Source of the DNA: Brassica napus
Taxonomy: Eukaryota; Streptophyta; Magnoliopsida; Brassicales; Brassicaceae
Direction: 5' to 3'
Assembly: GCF_020379485.1 (NCBI RefSeq)
Contig: NW_026014749.1
Location: 124,001 to 188,000 of the forward strand
DNA length: 64,000 nt
Shown here: one piece after another, positions 1 through 9,859 of the stretch
Layout: every line of letters begins with the position of its first letter
Position numbering within the stretch: the stretch's first letter is position 1
Notes under the pieces: model-generated
Database searches by the model: none
Told to the model about the DNA's origin: nothing
The model's input: only the letters and a program-made list of their open reading frames with translations
Translations under genes and position numbers: made by a program

Positions 1-2570
1 TCTCTAAGGTAGATTTAAAAAGTGGATATCATCAGATTAGGATGAAAGAAGGGGATGAATGGAAAACAGCCTTTAAAACTAAACATGGTCTGTATGAGTG
101 GCTTGTTATGCCATTTGGTCTTACCAATGCCCCTAGCACTTTCATGAGGTTGATGAACCATGTCTTGAGGTCTTTTATAGGACACTTTGTTGTAGTTTAT
201 TTTGATGATATTTTGATCTACAGCAAGAGTATGGCTGAGCATGTGCATCACTTGAAATCTGTGTTAGAAGTGCTTAGGAAAGAATCCTTGTTTGCTAACT
301 TTAAGAAATGCACTTTTGGGACAGATCACCTTGTTTTTCTAGGATTTGTTGTAACAGCACAGGGAATCAGAGTGGATGAGGAAAAGGTTAGAGCTATCCG
401 AGACTGGCCTAGTCCTAAGAGTGTGAGCGAGGTGAGAAGTTTCCATGGTCTTGCCGGCTTTTATAGAAGATTTGTGAAGGATTTTAGCACCATAGCTGCA
501 CCACTCACTGAAGTCATCAAGAAGGATGTGGGTTTCAAGTGGGAGAAGGCGCAAGAGGAGGCTTTTCAAAACCTGAAAGGGAAGTTGACTAATGCTCCTT
601 TGCTAGTTCTTCCAGATTTTACTAAGACCTTTGAAATTGAATGTGATGCTTCTGGTGTAGGTATTGGAGCTGTGCTGATGCAGGAGAAGAGACCCATAGC
701 ATATTTCAGTGAGAAACTAAGTGGAGCCATGCTGAACTACCCAACTTATGACAAGGAACTCTATGCTTTGATTAGAGCACTCCAAACTTGGCAGCACTAT
801 CTCTGGCCAAAGGAGTTTGTTATACACACTGATCATGAGTCCTTGAAACACCTGAAGGGACAGCACAAGCTCAACAAGAGACACGCCAGATGGGTAGAGT
901 TCTTGGAAACCTTTCCTTATGTGATTCACTATAAACAAGGTAAAGAAAACATTGTGGCTGATGCACTCTCCAGAAGGTATACTCTTTTCACTTCTATGGA
1001 AGCTAAGCTGTTAGGTTTTGAACAAATAAAGTCTTATTATGAAGATGATCAAGATTTTAAAGTTCAATTTGAAGAAAGCAAGAAACATACCAGTGGAAAG
1101 TTTTATCAAGTTGAGGGTTTTCTTTTCTATGAAAATCGACTTTGTTTACCTAACTGTTCTTTGAGAGAGTTGTATGTTAGGGAAGCACATGGAGGAGGAT
1201 TGATGGGGCATTTTGGAGTTGCCAAGACACTCGCCCACCTGAAAGAGCACTTTTACTGGCCGGCCATGAGAAGAGATGTGGAGAGAGTATGCAGCAGATG
1301 TGTTACTTGCACCCAAGCCAAAGCCAAGGCCCGACCTCAAGGTTTGTATACTCCTCTTCCCATTCCTGATGCTCCATGGATTGATATATCTATGGATTTT
1401 GTGCTTGGTTTGCCTAGGACTAGAAAGGGCAGAGATTCAATCTTTGTAGTTGTTGATAGGTTCTCAAAAATGGCACATTTCATTCCATGTCACAAAACTG
1501 ATGATGCCTTGATGGTTGCTGAACTTTTCTTTAGAGAGGTTGTTCGTTTGCATGGCATGCCTAGATCAATAGTGTCTGATAGGGATACTAAATTTCTTAG
1601 TCATTTCTGGAGAACATTGTGGTCTAAACTTGGAACAAAGTTGAAGTTCTCTACTACTTGTCATCCTCAAACTGATGGACAAACTGAAGTAGTTAACAGA
1701 TCTTTGTCTGCTCTCTTGCGTGCTGTGATTAAAAAGAACATCAAAACTTGGGAAGATTGTATTCCTCATGTGGAGTTTGCTTATAACCATTCTGTGCATA
1801 GTGCTACAAAGTTCTCACCTTTTCAGATTGTTTATGGATTCAATCCTTTGACTCCTTTGGACCTCATGCCTTTACCATACAATGAGCAAACTAATCTTGA
1901 TGGCAAGGCAAAAGCCGAGTTTGTTGTTTCATTGCATGAACAGGTAAAGAAGAACATTGAGAAGAGGACCAAGGAGTATGAAAAGCAAGCAAACAAGAAG
2001 AGACATGAGCTGTTGCTGGAACCAGGAGATCTTGTATGGATTCACTTGAGAAAGGAGAGGTTTCCTGAAGAAAGAAAGTCTAAACTGATGCCAAGGACAG
2101 ATGGACCTTTCACTGTGCTTGAACGGATCAACAACAATGCTTACAAGATTGATCTTCAAGGTAAGTATTCTATAAGTTCTACTTTCAATGTTGCTGACTT
2201 GATCCCTTTTCGTGCAGATGATTTGGATTTGAGGACAAATCCTTTTAAAGGAGGAGGGGATGATGTGAGCTTGACTGAACCAGTAGCTGATCTTGCGCAT
2301 GAAGAGCTGGAAGAGAGTGACAGTGAAGAGGAGCTGGATGAGACAAACACTACAATTGGACACAAGGAGCTGGATGGGAGTTCAATTGGATTTAACTCAG
2401 CACGAGACCCATTCTCTTTCTCCAATGGGCCAATAACCAGATCAAAGACAAGACAATTAAAGGAGGCAATTCTCAGATTGGTTTACACTAAACCAATCTC
2501 GACATCTGAAGAAAACCAAGTCAAAGAAGCCTTGAAGATATTCAATTGTTCAATCTTCAACACTACCTAG
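1..2570 (+). CDS. gag-pol polyprotein, partial (RT, RNase H, integrase) of element A
   Basis: This is the C-terminal part of a Ty3/gypsy polyprotein; the frame is open from base 3 and its start lies outside the window. Reverse transcriptase shows [13 protein letters not shown] near 190-230, with the catalytic Asp pair. RNase H begins around [13 protein letters not shown] (640-680). The integrase zinc-binding region (HFGVAKTL, then CSRCVTC) is at 1209-1310, and the catalytic core is marked by DISMDF (about 1382), SDRDTKF (about 1577) and GQTEVVNRS (about 1675). The C-terminal domain ends in a DLRTNPF motif near 2230. The last roughly 103 codons lie inside the LTR that starts at 2261. No internal stop is visible. 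The enzymes act in cytoplasmic particles and then the nucleus to copy and integrate the element. Confidence 0.93.
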   Translation, partial: SKVDLKSGYHQIRMKEGDEWKTAFKTKHGLYEWLVMPFGLTNAPSTFMRLMNHVLRSFIGHFVVVYFDDILIYSKSMAEHVHHLKSVLEVLRKESLFANFKKCTFGTDHLVFLGFVVTAQGIRVDEEKVRAIRDWPSPKSVSEVRSFHGLAGFYRRFVKDFSTIAAPLTEVIKKDVGFKWEKAQEEAFQNLKGKLTNAPLLVLPDFTKTFEIECDASGVGIGAVLMQEKRPIAYFSEKLSGAMLNYPTYDKELYALIRALQTWQHYLWPKEFVIHTDHESLKHLKGQHKLNKRHARWVEFLETFPYVIHYKQGKENIVADALSRRYTLFTSMEAKLLGFEQIKSYYEDDQDFKVQFEESKKHTSGKFYQVEGFLFYENRLCLPNCSLRELYVREAHGGGLMGHFGVAKTLAHLKEHFYWPAMRRDVERVCSRCVTCTQAKAKARPQGLYTPLPIPDAPWIDISMDFVLGLPRTRKGRDSIFVVVDRFSKMAHFIPCHKTDDALMVAELFFREVVRLHGMPRSIVSDRDTKFLSHFWRTLWSKLGTKLKFSTTCHPQTDGQTEVVNRSLSALLRAVIKKNIKTWEDCIPHVEFAYNHSVHSATKFSPFQIVYGFNPLTPLDLMPLPYNEQTNLDGKAKAEFVVSLHEQVKKNIEKRTKEYEKQANKKRHELLLEPGDLVWIHLRKERFPEERKSKLMPRTDGPFTVLERINNNAYKIDLQGKYSISSTFNVADLIPFRADDLDLRTNPFKGGGDDVSLTEPVADLAHEELEESDSEEELDETNTTIGHKELDGSSIGFNSARDPFSFSNGPITRSKTRQLKEAILRLVYTKPISTSEENQVKEALKIFNCSIFNTT
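2247..2260 (+). promoter_or_regulatory. Polypurine tract of element A
   Basis: The purine run AAAGGAGGAGGGGA lies immediately upstream of the LTR start TGATGTGAGC. This is the expected primer site for plus-strand DNA synthesis. It lies within the coding frame, because that frame continues into the LTR. Confidence 0.85.
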
Positions 2571-3002
2571 TTTTACTTAAGATATTTTCGAAAACTACAA
2601 GTCCTTGGTGACTCTTTGCTTTCCTTTCTTTCTACTTAAACTCTCTGCAAGATCTGAATAAAATCAATCACTTTTGTTATCAAAAATTCTCTCTAAACTT
2701 GTGATTCCTTTGTTCAGTTTTTGGACATCGAATTTGGCTAGAAGAGTGATCTTCCTTAAGCCTTGATCTTGTTCACTAGTGGGGCTGCCTCTCACGGACT
2801 AAGATCATCCCAATCAGTGCCTGATCATTCCGCAGATCATCACTGAAACCATCTCTACCATCGATCACCAATCCCCTTTCTATCAACTCATCAATCGATC
2901 ATCTTTCCATCAGTGTTAGTAACCTGATCCATCACCACCAAATCAATACCAGATCGACCCTCAAGAGCATCCTAGGGTTCTTCCTTGACCAGGAAGCTAT
3001 TA
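2261..3002 (+). repeat. LTR of element A (742 bp)
   Basis: The boundaries come from alignment by eye with the two LTRs of element B, which are fixed by their target duplication. It starts TGATGTGAGC and ends GCTATTA rather than the usual CA. It holds the pol stop codon at 2568-2570. It is one base shorter than the 743-bp LTRs of B and shows a few substitutions against them, for example in the A/T run near 2650-2690. It is followed by AG and a primer-binding site, so it serves as the 5' LTR of the next, truncated copy. Confidence 0.9.
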
Positions 3003-3004
3003 AG

Positions 3005-3016
3005 TGGTATCAGAGC
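3005..3016 (+). promoter_or_regulatory. Primer-binding site (initiator tRNA-Met type) of the second, truncated A copy
   Basis: TGGTATCAGAGC is the complement of the 3' end of plant initiator tRNA-Met and lies two bases after the LTR end. The identical arrangement is seen in elements B and C. Confidence 0.9.
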
Positions 3017-3139
3017 AGCTTGAGGGCTTCTAATCAAAGGGGTTTGTCGATTCAATTCTTCTCTCTCTGTTTTGGGAACCTATTTTCCTTTTCTGATTCT
3101 CTGCAACTCTCTGCAGTTTTCTTTTTCTCTTTACTTTCT

Positions 3140-3317
3140 ATCGATGGTAGAGATGGTCAAAGTTTATCCTTTTCACCAACCTTCGAGTGCATTCCTTGGG
3201 AGATTTTCTAAGGCTCTCCTCTATAAAAAGATGATCGATTGATGAGTTACTAACAAGGTCACATCAAAGAGCTTTTCACCAACCTTCGAGTGCATTCCTT
3301 CAAGATCAGAACACTTT
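3140..3317. other. Scrambled junction assembled from LTR fragments
   Basis: At 3140-3157 an 18-bp stretch matches the A/B LTR in inverted orientation. At about 3208-3228 a stretch copies the LTR of element N (its true site is 3339-3359). At about 3227-3248 and 3246-3255 come two more inverted A/B LTR pieces, in an order different from the LTR and joined at a short GTT overlap. A 29-bp sequence occurs twice, at 3169-3197 and 3272-3300. The patchwork resembles filler DNA left by template switching during break repair; that mechanism is an inference. Confidence 0.7.
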
Positions 3318-3836
3318 GCTGCTGCTGTAAAACCTAAGGCTCTCCTCTATAAATAAAGAGGCAGCCTCATTGTAATGAACACACAAGAAATAAGAGACAA
3401 GCTTATATAAAATTCGTGTATCACTCATCTCTTTACTAAGTGTTCTTCAAATTCTTCACAATGTAGAGAGTTAAGTGCTACACGATTTTGGGACTGCCTA
3501 AGGGCAGATCCTTGCTTGCCCATTCACTCTAAAATTAACTCTAAACTCTTCTTTTATTTATCTTAAACTCTAGCTTACTGATTCTAATTCCTATTCTCTT
3601 TAAGTGAACAAACTGAAAGTGTTGTGTCACTTCTCAAGGAATAGACTCAAACTAGAGTCTTTAATCTGTTCTTAGTTTAATTCTAATTATTGTATCAATC
3701 TCACAGCCACTTAATCTCTCTAGATTCAGATGGTTGTGTAGATTATTTTGCTGAGAGGATTCAATCACAAGTTGATTGTCTCTTCCATTCTTAAAGAGTG
3801 AGTTCATGTTCTTAGCTATTCATAGCTTTTCCAACA
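3318..3836 (+). repeat. Truncated 5' LTR of element N
   Basis: These 519 bp match the last 519 bp of the 3' LTR (6151-6669) with no difference seen by eye. The first roughly 676 bp of the LTR are missing and replaced by the junction at 3140-3317. It ends TTTTCCAACA, directly followed by the primer-binding site. The near identity of the pair suggests a recent insertion despite the damage. Confidence 0.9.
3348..3355 (+). promoter_or_regulatory. TATA-box-like site in truncated LTR of N
   Basis: TATAAATA sits in the LTR and is repeated at 6181-6188 in the 3' copy. It is a good plant TATA match and the probable core promoter; transcription start is not visible. Confidence 0.55.
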
Positions 3837-3848
3837 TGGTATCAGAGC
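3837..3848 (+). promoter_or_regulatory. Primer-binding site of element N
   Basis: TGGTATCAGAGC directly abuts the LTR end CCAACA. It is complementary to the initiator tRNA-Met 3' end, the primer most used by plant LTR elements. Confidence 0.9.
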
Positions 3849-4120
3849 TTTGTTGCTCTTCTTGGGCTGAACTCACTTCTTTTGTCAATTTCTTCATCTG
3901 AATCTCTCTCTCTTTCTCCTTTAAATTCGTTTTTGATGAGCTGTGTGGCTGGGATTCAAAACTTGGACAGTAGAGAGTGTAGATGAAGTATGTATTCAAA
4001 ATCTGTGAGTTTCTTTAAGATGCAAGGCTTTAATGTTTTTTTTTAATCAATGACTCTCGCCTTTATCTCCTCATTGTTTAATCCTTTGGATGAAAGATTA
4101 AAAATCTGTTCATGTCAGCT

Positions 4121-4246
4121 TGAGGGAGGGAGAAAAGATTAAACTTGTATCTTGAAGAACTCTTGAAAAAAGAAAAAAAATATCGATTTCAAAAATATTT
4201 TGTGTTCTTCATCTTGTCTAATGATTTCTTTAAAGAAGACAAGATG
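4121..4246 (+). repeat. Purine tract plus hairpin module 1 in element N
   Basis: A purine tract at 4121-4138 is followed by perfect 10-bp arms CATCTTGTCT (4210-4219) and AGACAAGATG (4237-4246) with a 17-nt loop. It is the first of three such modules. Confidence 0.7.
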
Positions 4247-4321
4247 GAGTTCTGTTTTGGTTTCTTCTCTCCCATGTGTAAGCTGTGGTTCTGATCTTGA
4301 GTTGGGATCCTAATCCAAGGC

Positions 4322-4390
4322 TAAGGGAGGGAAATGAAACAAAAGACTTCATCTGTTTTGTGCTTTAAAAACAGTTTTAAAAGATGAAGT
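4322..4390 (+). repeat. Purine tract plus hairpin module 2 in element N
   Basis: A purine tract (AAGGGAGGGAAA) is followed by perfect 9-bp arms ACTTCATCT (4346-4354) and AGATGAAGT (4382-4390). The 27-nt loop itself contains a CTGTTTT/AAAACAG inverted repeat starting at 4353. Confidence 0.7.
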
Positions 4391-4490
4391 TCTTGCTGGT
4401 TTTGTCTCAAACATTATCATCCTTTTCTACCCTTTGTCTCTTAATATTTTCAAACTTGGTAAAAGACTTTATGTCTAATGAAACCAATGC

Positions 4491-4575
4491 TTGAGGGAGG
4501 GAGAAAGATTGATGATGATTTGAAGAAAATTGATTTGTAAGAGCATTTGAATTTCAGATTTAAAGAAATGCTCTT
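4491..4575 (+). repeat. Purine tract plus hairpin module 3 in element N
   Basis: A purine tract at about 4493-4507 nearly matches that of module 1. It is followed by perfect 10-bp arms AAGAGCATTT (4539-4548) and AAATGCTCTT (4566-4575) with a 17-nt loop, the same geometry as module 1. The arm sequences differ between modules while arm length and loop length are kept. Confidence 0.7.
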
Positions 4576-5462
4576 TGAAAGGATTTAAAAAAAAAAAAAA
4601 AATCTTAAAATGTTTTGAACAGATTCTTGAGTAATCTGATTTCGAAAATGCTTTAAAAATGTGTTAACTGGTGGGATGTTCATGCCTCACCAGCATTGTG
4701 ATCAGCCATGAAGCTTGAAGGCCATGGACTGCAATCTGCTTCCGCAAAACTCTCATTCTCCACCATACTCTTACTCTCCATTATTCTCTAATATTCTCTC
4801 ATACTTCTGTTACTTATTCTCAAATACTCTGGTTACTTATTCTCTGGTTACTTTATTCTCTCCATCACTCACTAATTTTGTGCTTTGAATCTGTCCATAC
4901 TCAACAGGTTCTAAGTTTAAGAATGGTGATTGGTGTTTGTGCTTGGTTGTCTCAAGAAGACAATGCAAGTTCGGTTGATCTAGAGCAGCATCAGAAGCAA
5001 GCTTTGGGGGTTAGAACCAATGGCCTCAGATTCATGGACCCAAGACAAGAAGATCTTGAGGAGAAGTGGCTGTAGGAAAGTGATGAATCAACTCACCAGC
5101 AAGATGTTAGCTAAGGGTCAGTAGGCTTCATGTGAAGCATCAAGAAGAAAGAGGTGTTGCACAAGTTCAAATCATGGCGTCAACACCCTAAGCAATCAGT
5201 TCAGATCATGGCTCAAGCCATGAGTCCTTTTGGCGGTTCAAAGACAAGTTCAAGCCGCATTCAGATCATAGATCAAAGAAGCTTCAAGCTCACTTCAAAT
5301 AAAGCCAAGGTCATAGCTATCCATTGCACCGTGAAGGCTATACTCTTTTTGTCCTCATCATGGTTTTATCCCAAGTGGTTTTACATGGTGAGGTTTTTAA
5401 TGAGGTAGTCATTTGCGTGTTGCAAGCTTGGCCTTTGGAACCAATGGCTTCCAAAGCCCAAC

Positions 5463-5474
5463 CTTGAGGGAGGG
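5463..5474 (+). promoter_or_regulatory. Polypurine tract of element N
   Basis: CTTGAGGGAGGG ends directly at the start of the 3' LTR. The same core is repeated upstream in the interior. Confidence 0.8.
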
Positions 5475-6669
5475 TATTAAAGTGAAGCAAGACAAGGAGA
5501 TGTGAAGGCCAAACAAAGGAAGTGAAGGCCAAGCATCTCCACATCAAACTAAAGAAGAAGAAGCTATCCTAGCCATGAACAAGCCTCAAGAGAGTGATCA
5601 CACGGCCAAGACAATGAAAAGATGATCAAGGCGTGTGTGCAAGAAGAGAAGGAGGCTGTAGAGTCATGAAGTGTGTTGCAAGTATTCAAGACTTGTGCAT
5701 CAAGGAAAGGAGCCAACAAATGAAACAAGAGAAGAAGAGGTACTTGAACAGAGTCTGGTACATACAACCTTGCTGTACAAGGCAGTCCGTACAGTCTTGG
5801 CTTCCAAGTAACCAAGCTTAACCTAGAGTGACTTGGAAGGCAAGGAAAGTAGTGAGCTCGTCCAGCTTGATATTCTGAAGCAGATTTGAAGTTTAAACAA
5901 GCTTATGACCGTTGGAGAGTCAAGGGAAAAGATCTGGTTTGAATTGAAGCAAGGAAAGTCACATGTGGTGCTTTGGAGAAGCAACTGGCCTGTCACTTTC
6001 ACTTAAGCAAGCTGTGCCAACCTCTCTCCTGTCCCTTTCTCCTCATCTGGTCGTGCCTCTTCCTGTTCTCATCCTCCTTGGCTGCTTCCTAATAGCTTTG
6101 TTTATTCATTTCCTAGGATAGTATTAGTTTAATCTCTCCTTTGTCTTGTTGCTGCTGCTGTAAAACCTAAGGCTCTCCTCTATAAATAAAGAGGCAGCCT
6201 CATTGTAATGAACACACAAGAAATAAGAGACAAGCTTATATAAAATTCGTGTATCACTCATCTCTTTACTAAGTGTTCTTCAAATTCTTCACAATGTAGA
6301 GAGTTAAGTGCTACACGATTTTGGGACTGCCTAAGGGCAGATCCTTGCTTGCCCATTCACTCTAAAATTAACTCTAAACTCTTCTTTTATTTATCTTAAA
6401 CTCTAGCTTACTGATTCTAATTCCTATTCTCTTTAAGTGAACAAACTGAAAGTGTTGTGTCACTTCTCAAGGAATAGACTCAAACTAGAGTCTTTAATCT
6501 GTTCTTAGTTTAATTCTAATTATTGTATCAATCTCACAGCCACTTAATCTCTCTAGATTCAGATGGTTGTGTAGATTATTTTGCTGAGAGGATTCAATCA
6601 CAAGTTGATTGTCTCTTCCATTCTTAAAGAGTGAGTTCATGTTCTTAGCTATTCATAGCTTTTCCAACA
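5475..6669 (+). repeat. 3' LTR of element N (1195 bp)
   Basis: It starts TATTAAAG, apparently a G-to-A change of the usual TG end, and finishes CCAACA. The last 519 bp repeat 3318-3836. TATAAATA at 6181-6188 is the likely TATA box. The next base, 6670, is inside a satellite monomer (CCAGGAAGTTG), so N inserted into satellite. Confidence 0.87.
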
Positions 6670-7570
6670 CCAGGAAGTTGAATAAATCTCATAGGAGTTG
6701 GGATGAAGTAGTTATCCCACTTTCAAATCAGGTGCTTCCAGTTCCCAGTTTGGGAATTGGACAACTTCTTCGTCGTTCCAATCAAACCAGGATGCAATCA
6801 AACCAGGATGAATCACTTTGTGAGAAGCTTGATTTGGATACATAAAGTGGTGGAGAATCACCAGGAATTTGAATAAATCTCATAGGAGTTGGCTAGAAGA
6901 AGTTATCCCACTTTCAAATCAGGTGATTCCAGTTTCCCAGTTTGGGAATAGCACAGCTTCTTCGTCGTTCCAATCAAACCAGGATGAATCACTTTGTGAG
7001 AAGCTTTATTTGGATACATAAAGTGCTGGATAATCACCAGGAAGTTGAATAAATCTCATAGGAGTTGGGATGAAGAAGTTATCCCACTTTCAAATCAGGT
7101 GCTTCCTGTTTCCCAGTTTGGGAATTGGACCGCTTCTTCGTCGTTCCAATCAAACCAGGATGAATCTCTTTGTGAGAAGCTTGATTTGGATACATAAAGT
7201 GGTGGAGAATCACCAGGAAGTTGAATAAATCTCATAGGAGTTGGCTAGAAGAAGTTATCCCACTTTCAAATCAGGTGATTCTAGTTTCCCAGTTTGGGAA
7301 TAGCACAGCTTCTTCGTCGTTCCAATCAAACCAGGATGAATCACTTTGTGCGAAGCTTGATTTGGATACATAAAGTGGTGGAGAATCACCAGGAAGATGA
7401 ATAAATCTCATAGGAGTTGGGATGAAGAAGTTATCCCACTTTCAAATCAGGTGCTTCCTGTTTCCCAGTTTGGGAATAACACAGCTTCTTCGTCGTTCCA
7501 ATCAAACCAGGATGAATCTCTTTGTGAGAAGCTTGATTTGGATACATAAAGTGGTGGAGAATCACCAGGA
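6670..7570 (+). repeat. Array 1 left edge: alternating two-monomer pattern
   Basis: About five monomers alternate between type a (GATG after AGTTGG, then GTGCTTCC and mostly AATTGGAC) and type b (CTAG, then GTGATTC and AATAGCAC), giving a repeat of about 352 bp. The first monomer also carries a 16-bp internal duplication (CAATCAAACCAGGATG) near 6778-6809. The pattern is lost after about 7570. Confidence 0.65.
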
Positions 7571-9859
7571 AGTTGAATAAATCTCATAGGAGTTGGGATG
7601 AAGAAGTTATCCCACTTTCAAATCAGGTCCTTCCAGTTTCCCAGTTTGGGAATAGCACAGCTTCTTCGTCGTTCCAATCAAACCAGGATGAATCACTTTG
7701 TGAGAAGCTTTATTTGGATAAATAAAGTGGTGGAGAATCACCAGGAATTTGAATAAATCTCATAGGAGTTGGGATGAAGAAGTTATCCAACTTTCAAATC
7801 AGGTGATTCCAGTTTCCCAGTTTGGGAATAGCACAGCTTCTTCGTCGTTCCAATCAAACCAGGATGAATCACTTTGTGCTTCATTTGGATACATAAAGTG
7901 GTGGAGAATCACCAGGAAGTTGAATAAATCTCATAGGAGTTGGGATGAAGAAGTTATCCCACTTTCAAATCAGGTGATTCCAGTTTCCCAGTTTGGGAAT
8001 AGCACAGCTTCTTCGTCGTTCCAATCAAACCAGGATGAATCTCTTTGTGAGAAGCTTGATTTGGATACATAAAGTGGTGGAAAATCACCAGGAAGTTGAA
8101 TAAATCTCATAGGAGTTGGGATGAAGAAGTTATCCCACTTTCAAATCAGGTGCTTCCAGTTTCCCAGTTTGGGAATTGGACAGCTTCTTCGTCGTTCCAA
8201 TCAAACCGGGATGAATCACTTTGTGAGAAGCTTGATTTGGATACATAAAGTGGTGGAGAATCACCAGGAAGTTGAATAAATCTCATAGGAGTTGGGATAA
8301 GTTATCCCACTTTCAAATCAGGTGATTCCAGTTTCCCAGTTTGGGAATAGCACAGCTTCTTCGTCGTTCCAATCAAACCAGGATGAATCACTTTGTGAGA
8401 AGCTTGATTTGGATACATAAAGTGGTGGAGAATCACCAGGAATTTGAATAAATCTCATAGGAGTTGGGATGAAGAAGTTATCCAACTTTCAAATCAGGTG
8501 ATTCCAGTTTCCCAGTTTGGGAATAGCACAGCTTCTTCGTCGTTCCAATCAAACCAGGATGAATCACTTTGTGAGAAGCTTGATTTGGATACCTAAAGTG
8601 GTGGAGAATCACCAGGAAGTTGAATAAATCTCATAGGAGTTGGGATGAAGAAGTTATCCCACTTTCAAATCAGGTGATTCCAGTTTCCCAGTTTGGGAAT
8701 AGCACAGCTTCTTCGTCGTTCCAATCAAACCAGGATGAATCACTTTGTGAGAAGCTTGATTTGGATACATAAAGTGGTGGAGAATCACCAGGAATTTGAA
8801 TAAATCTCATAGGAGTTGGGATGAAGAAGTTATCCCACTTTCAAATCAGGTGATTCCAGTTTCCCAGTTTGGGAATAGCACAGCTTCTTCGTCGTTCCAA
8901 TCAAACCAGGATGAATCACTTTGTGAGAAGCTTTATTTGGATACATAAAGTGGTGAGAATCACCAGGAAGTTGAATAAATCTCATAGGAGTTGGGATGAA
9001 GAAGTTATCCCACTTTCAAATCAGGTGATTCCAGTTTTCCAGTTTGGGAATAGGACAGCTTCTTCGTCGTTCCAATCAAACCAGGATGAATCACTTTGTG
9101 AGAAGCTTATTTGGATACATAATGTGGTGGAGAATCACCAGGAAGTTGAATAAATCTCATAGGAGTTGGGATGAAGAAGTTATCCCACTTTCAAATCAGG
9201 TGATTCCAGTTTCCCAGTTTGGGAATAGCACAGCTTCTTCGTCGTTCCAATCAAACCAGGATGAATCACTTTGTGAGAAGCTTTATTTGGATACATAAAG
9301 TGGTGGAGAATCACCAGGAAGTTGAATAAATCTCATAGGAGTTGGGATGAAGAAGTTATCCCACTTTCAAATCAGGTGATTCCAGTTTCCCAGTTTGGGA
9401 ATAGCACAGCTTCTTCGTCGTTCCAATCAAACCAGGATGAATCACTTTGTGAGAAGCTTGATTTGGATACATAAAGTGGTGGAGAATCACCAGGAAGTTG
9501 AATAAATCTCATAGGAGTTGGCAAGAAGAAGTTATCCCACTTTCAAATCAGGTGATTCCAGTTTCCCAGTTTGGGAATAGCACAGCTTCTTCGTCGTTCC
9601 AATCAAACCAGGATGAATCACTTTGTGAGAAGCTTGATTTGGATACATAAAGTGGTGGAGAATCACCAGGAAGTTGAATAAATCTCATAGGAGTTGGGAT
9701 GAAGAAGTTATCCCACTTTCAAATCAGGTGATTCCAGTTTCCCAGTTTGGGAATAGACAGCTTCTTCGTCGTTCCAATCAAACCAGGATGAATCACTTTG
9801 TGAGAAGCTTGATTTGGATACATAAAGTGGTGGAGAATCACCAGGAAGTTGAATAAATC

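Larger units (their letters stand above)
1..3142 (+). mobile_element. Ty3/gypsy (CRM-like) element A, 3' part plus tandem LTR and second leader
   Basis: The element enters from the left edge of the window. It shows reverse transcriptase through the end of pol (1-2570), a polypurine tract (2247-2260), an LTR (2261-3002), then a primer-binding site (3005-3016) and about 140 bp of leader that stops at 3142. The same leader is found on the minus strand of element B at about 37583-37722. An LTR followed directly by primer site and leader is acting as a 5' LTR, yet the pol end upstream makes it a 3' LTR, so two tandem copies share it. The protein differs from that of element B at only one residue that I noticed (His/Tyr near 2360), so A and B are one family. 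The second copy is cut off at 3142 by a rearrangement. Confidence 0.9.
3849..5474 (+). other. Non-coding interior of element N
   Basis: The longest open frames are under 90 codons and none resembles a retroelement protein. What can be seen is structural: purine tracts with a GGGAGGG core at about 4121-4140, 4324-4331 and 4491-4507, each followed by a perfect inverted repeat. A motif near 5339-5405 is shared with element D and the LTRs of C, and the true polypurine tract is at 5463-5474. An A-run lies near 4587-4601. Confidence 0.75.
3318..6669 (+). mobile_element. Non-autonomous LTR retrotransposon N (copia-like), left LTR truncated
   Basis: It is bounded by a partial 5' LTR (3318-3836) and a full 3' LTR (5475-6669, 1195 bp), with a primer-binding site after the first and a purine tract before the second. 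The internal 1638 bp has no gag, protease, integrase or RT signature in any frame, so it must depend on enzymes of another element. Restored in length only, it would be about 4.0 kb. The 3' LTR runs straight into satellite at 6670; no target duplication can be checked because the left end is lost at the scrambled junction. The copia assignment rests on the TGTT...AACA-like LTR ends and a 3'-end motif shared with element D, so it is moderate. Confidence 0.8.

Noticed and set aside
4878..5408. Frames of 65 and 84 codons inside element N
   Set aside because: No similarity to retroelement or other proteins that I recognise; they lie in the non-coding interior.
7749..9298. Frames of 84-107 codons across two monomers in array 1
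   Set aside because: A 176-bp unit shifts frame each copy; these are chance read-throughs of satellite DNA.
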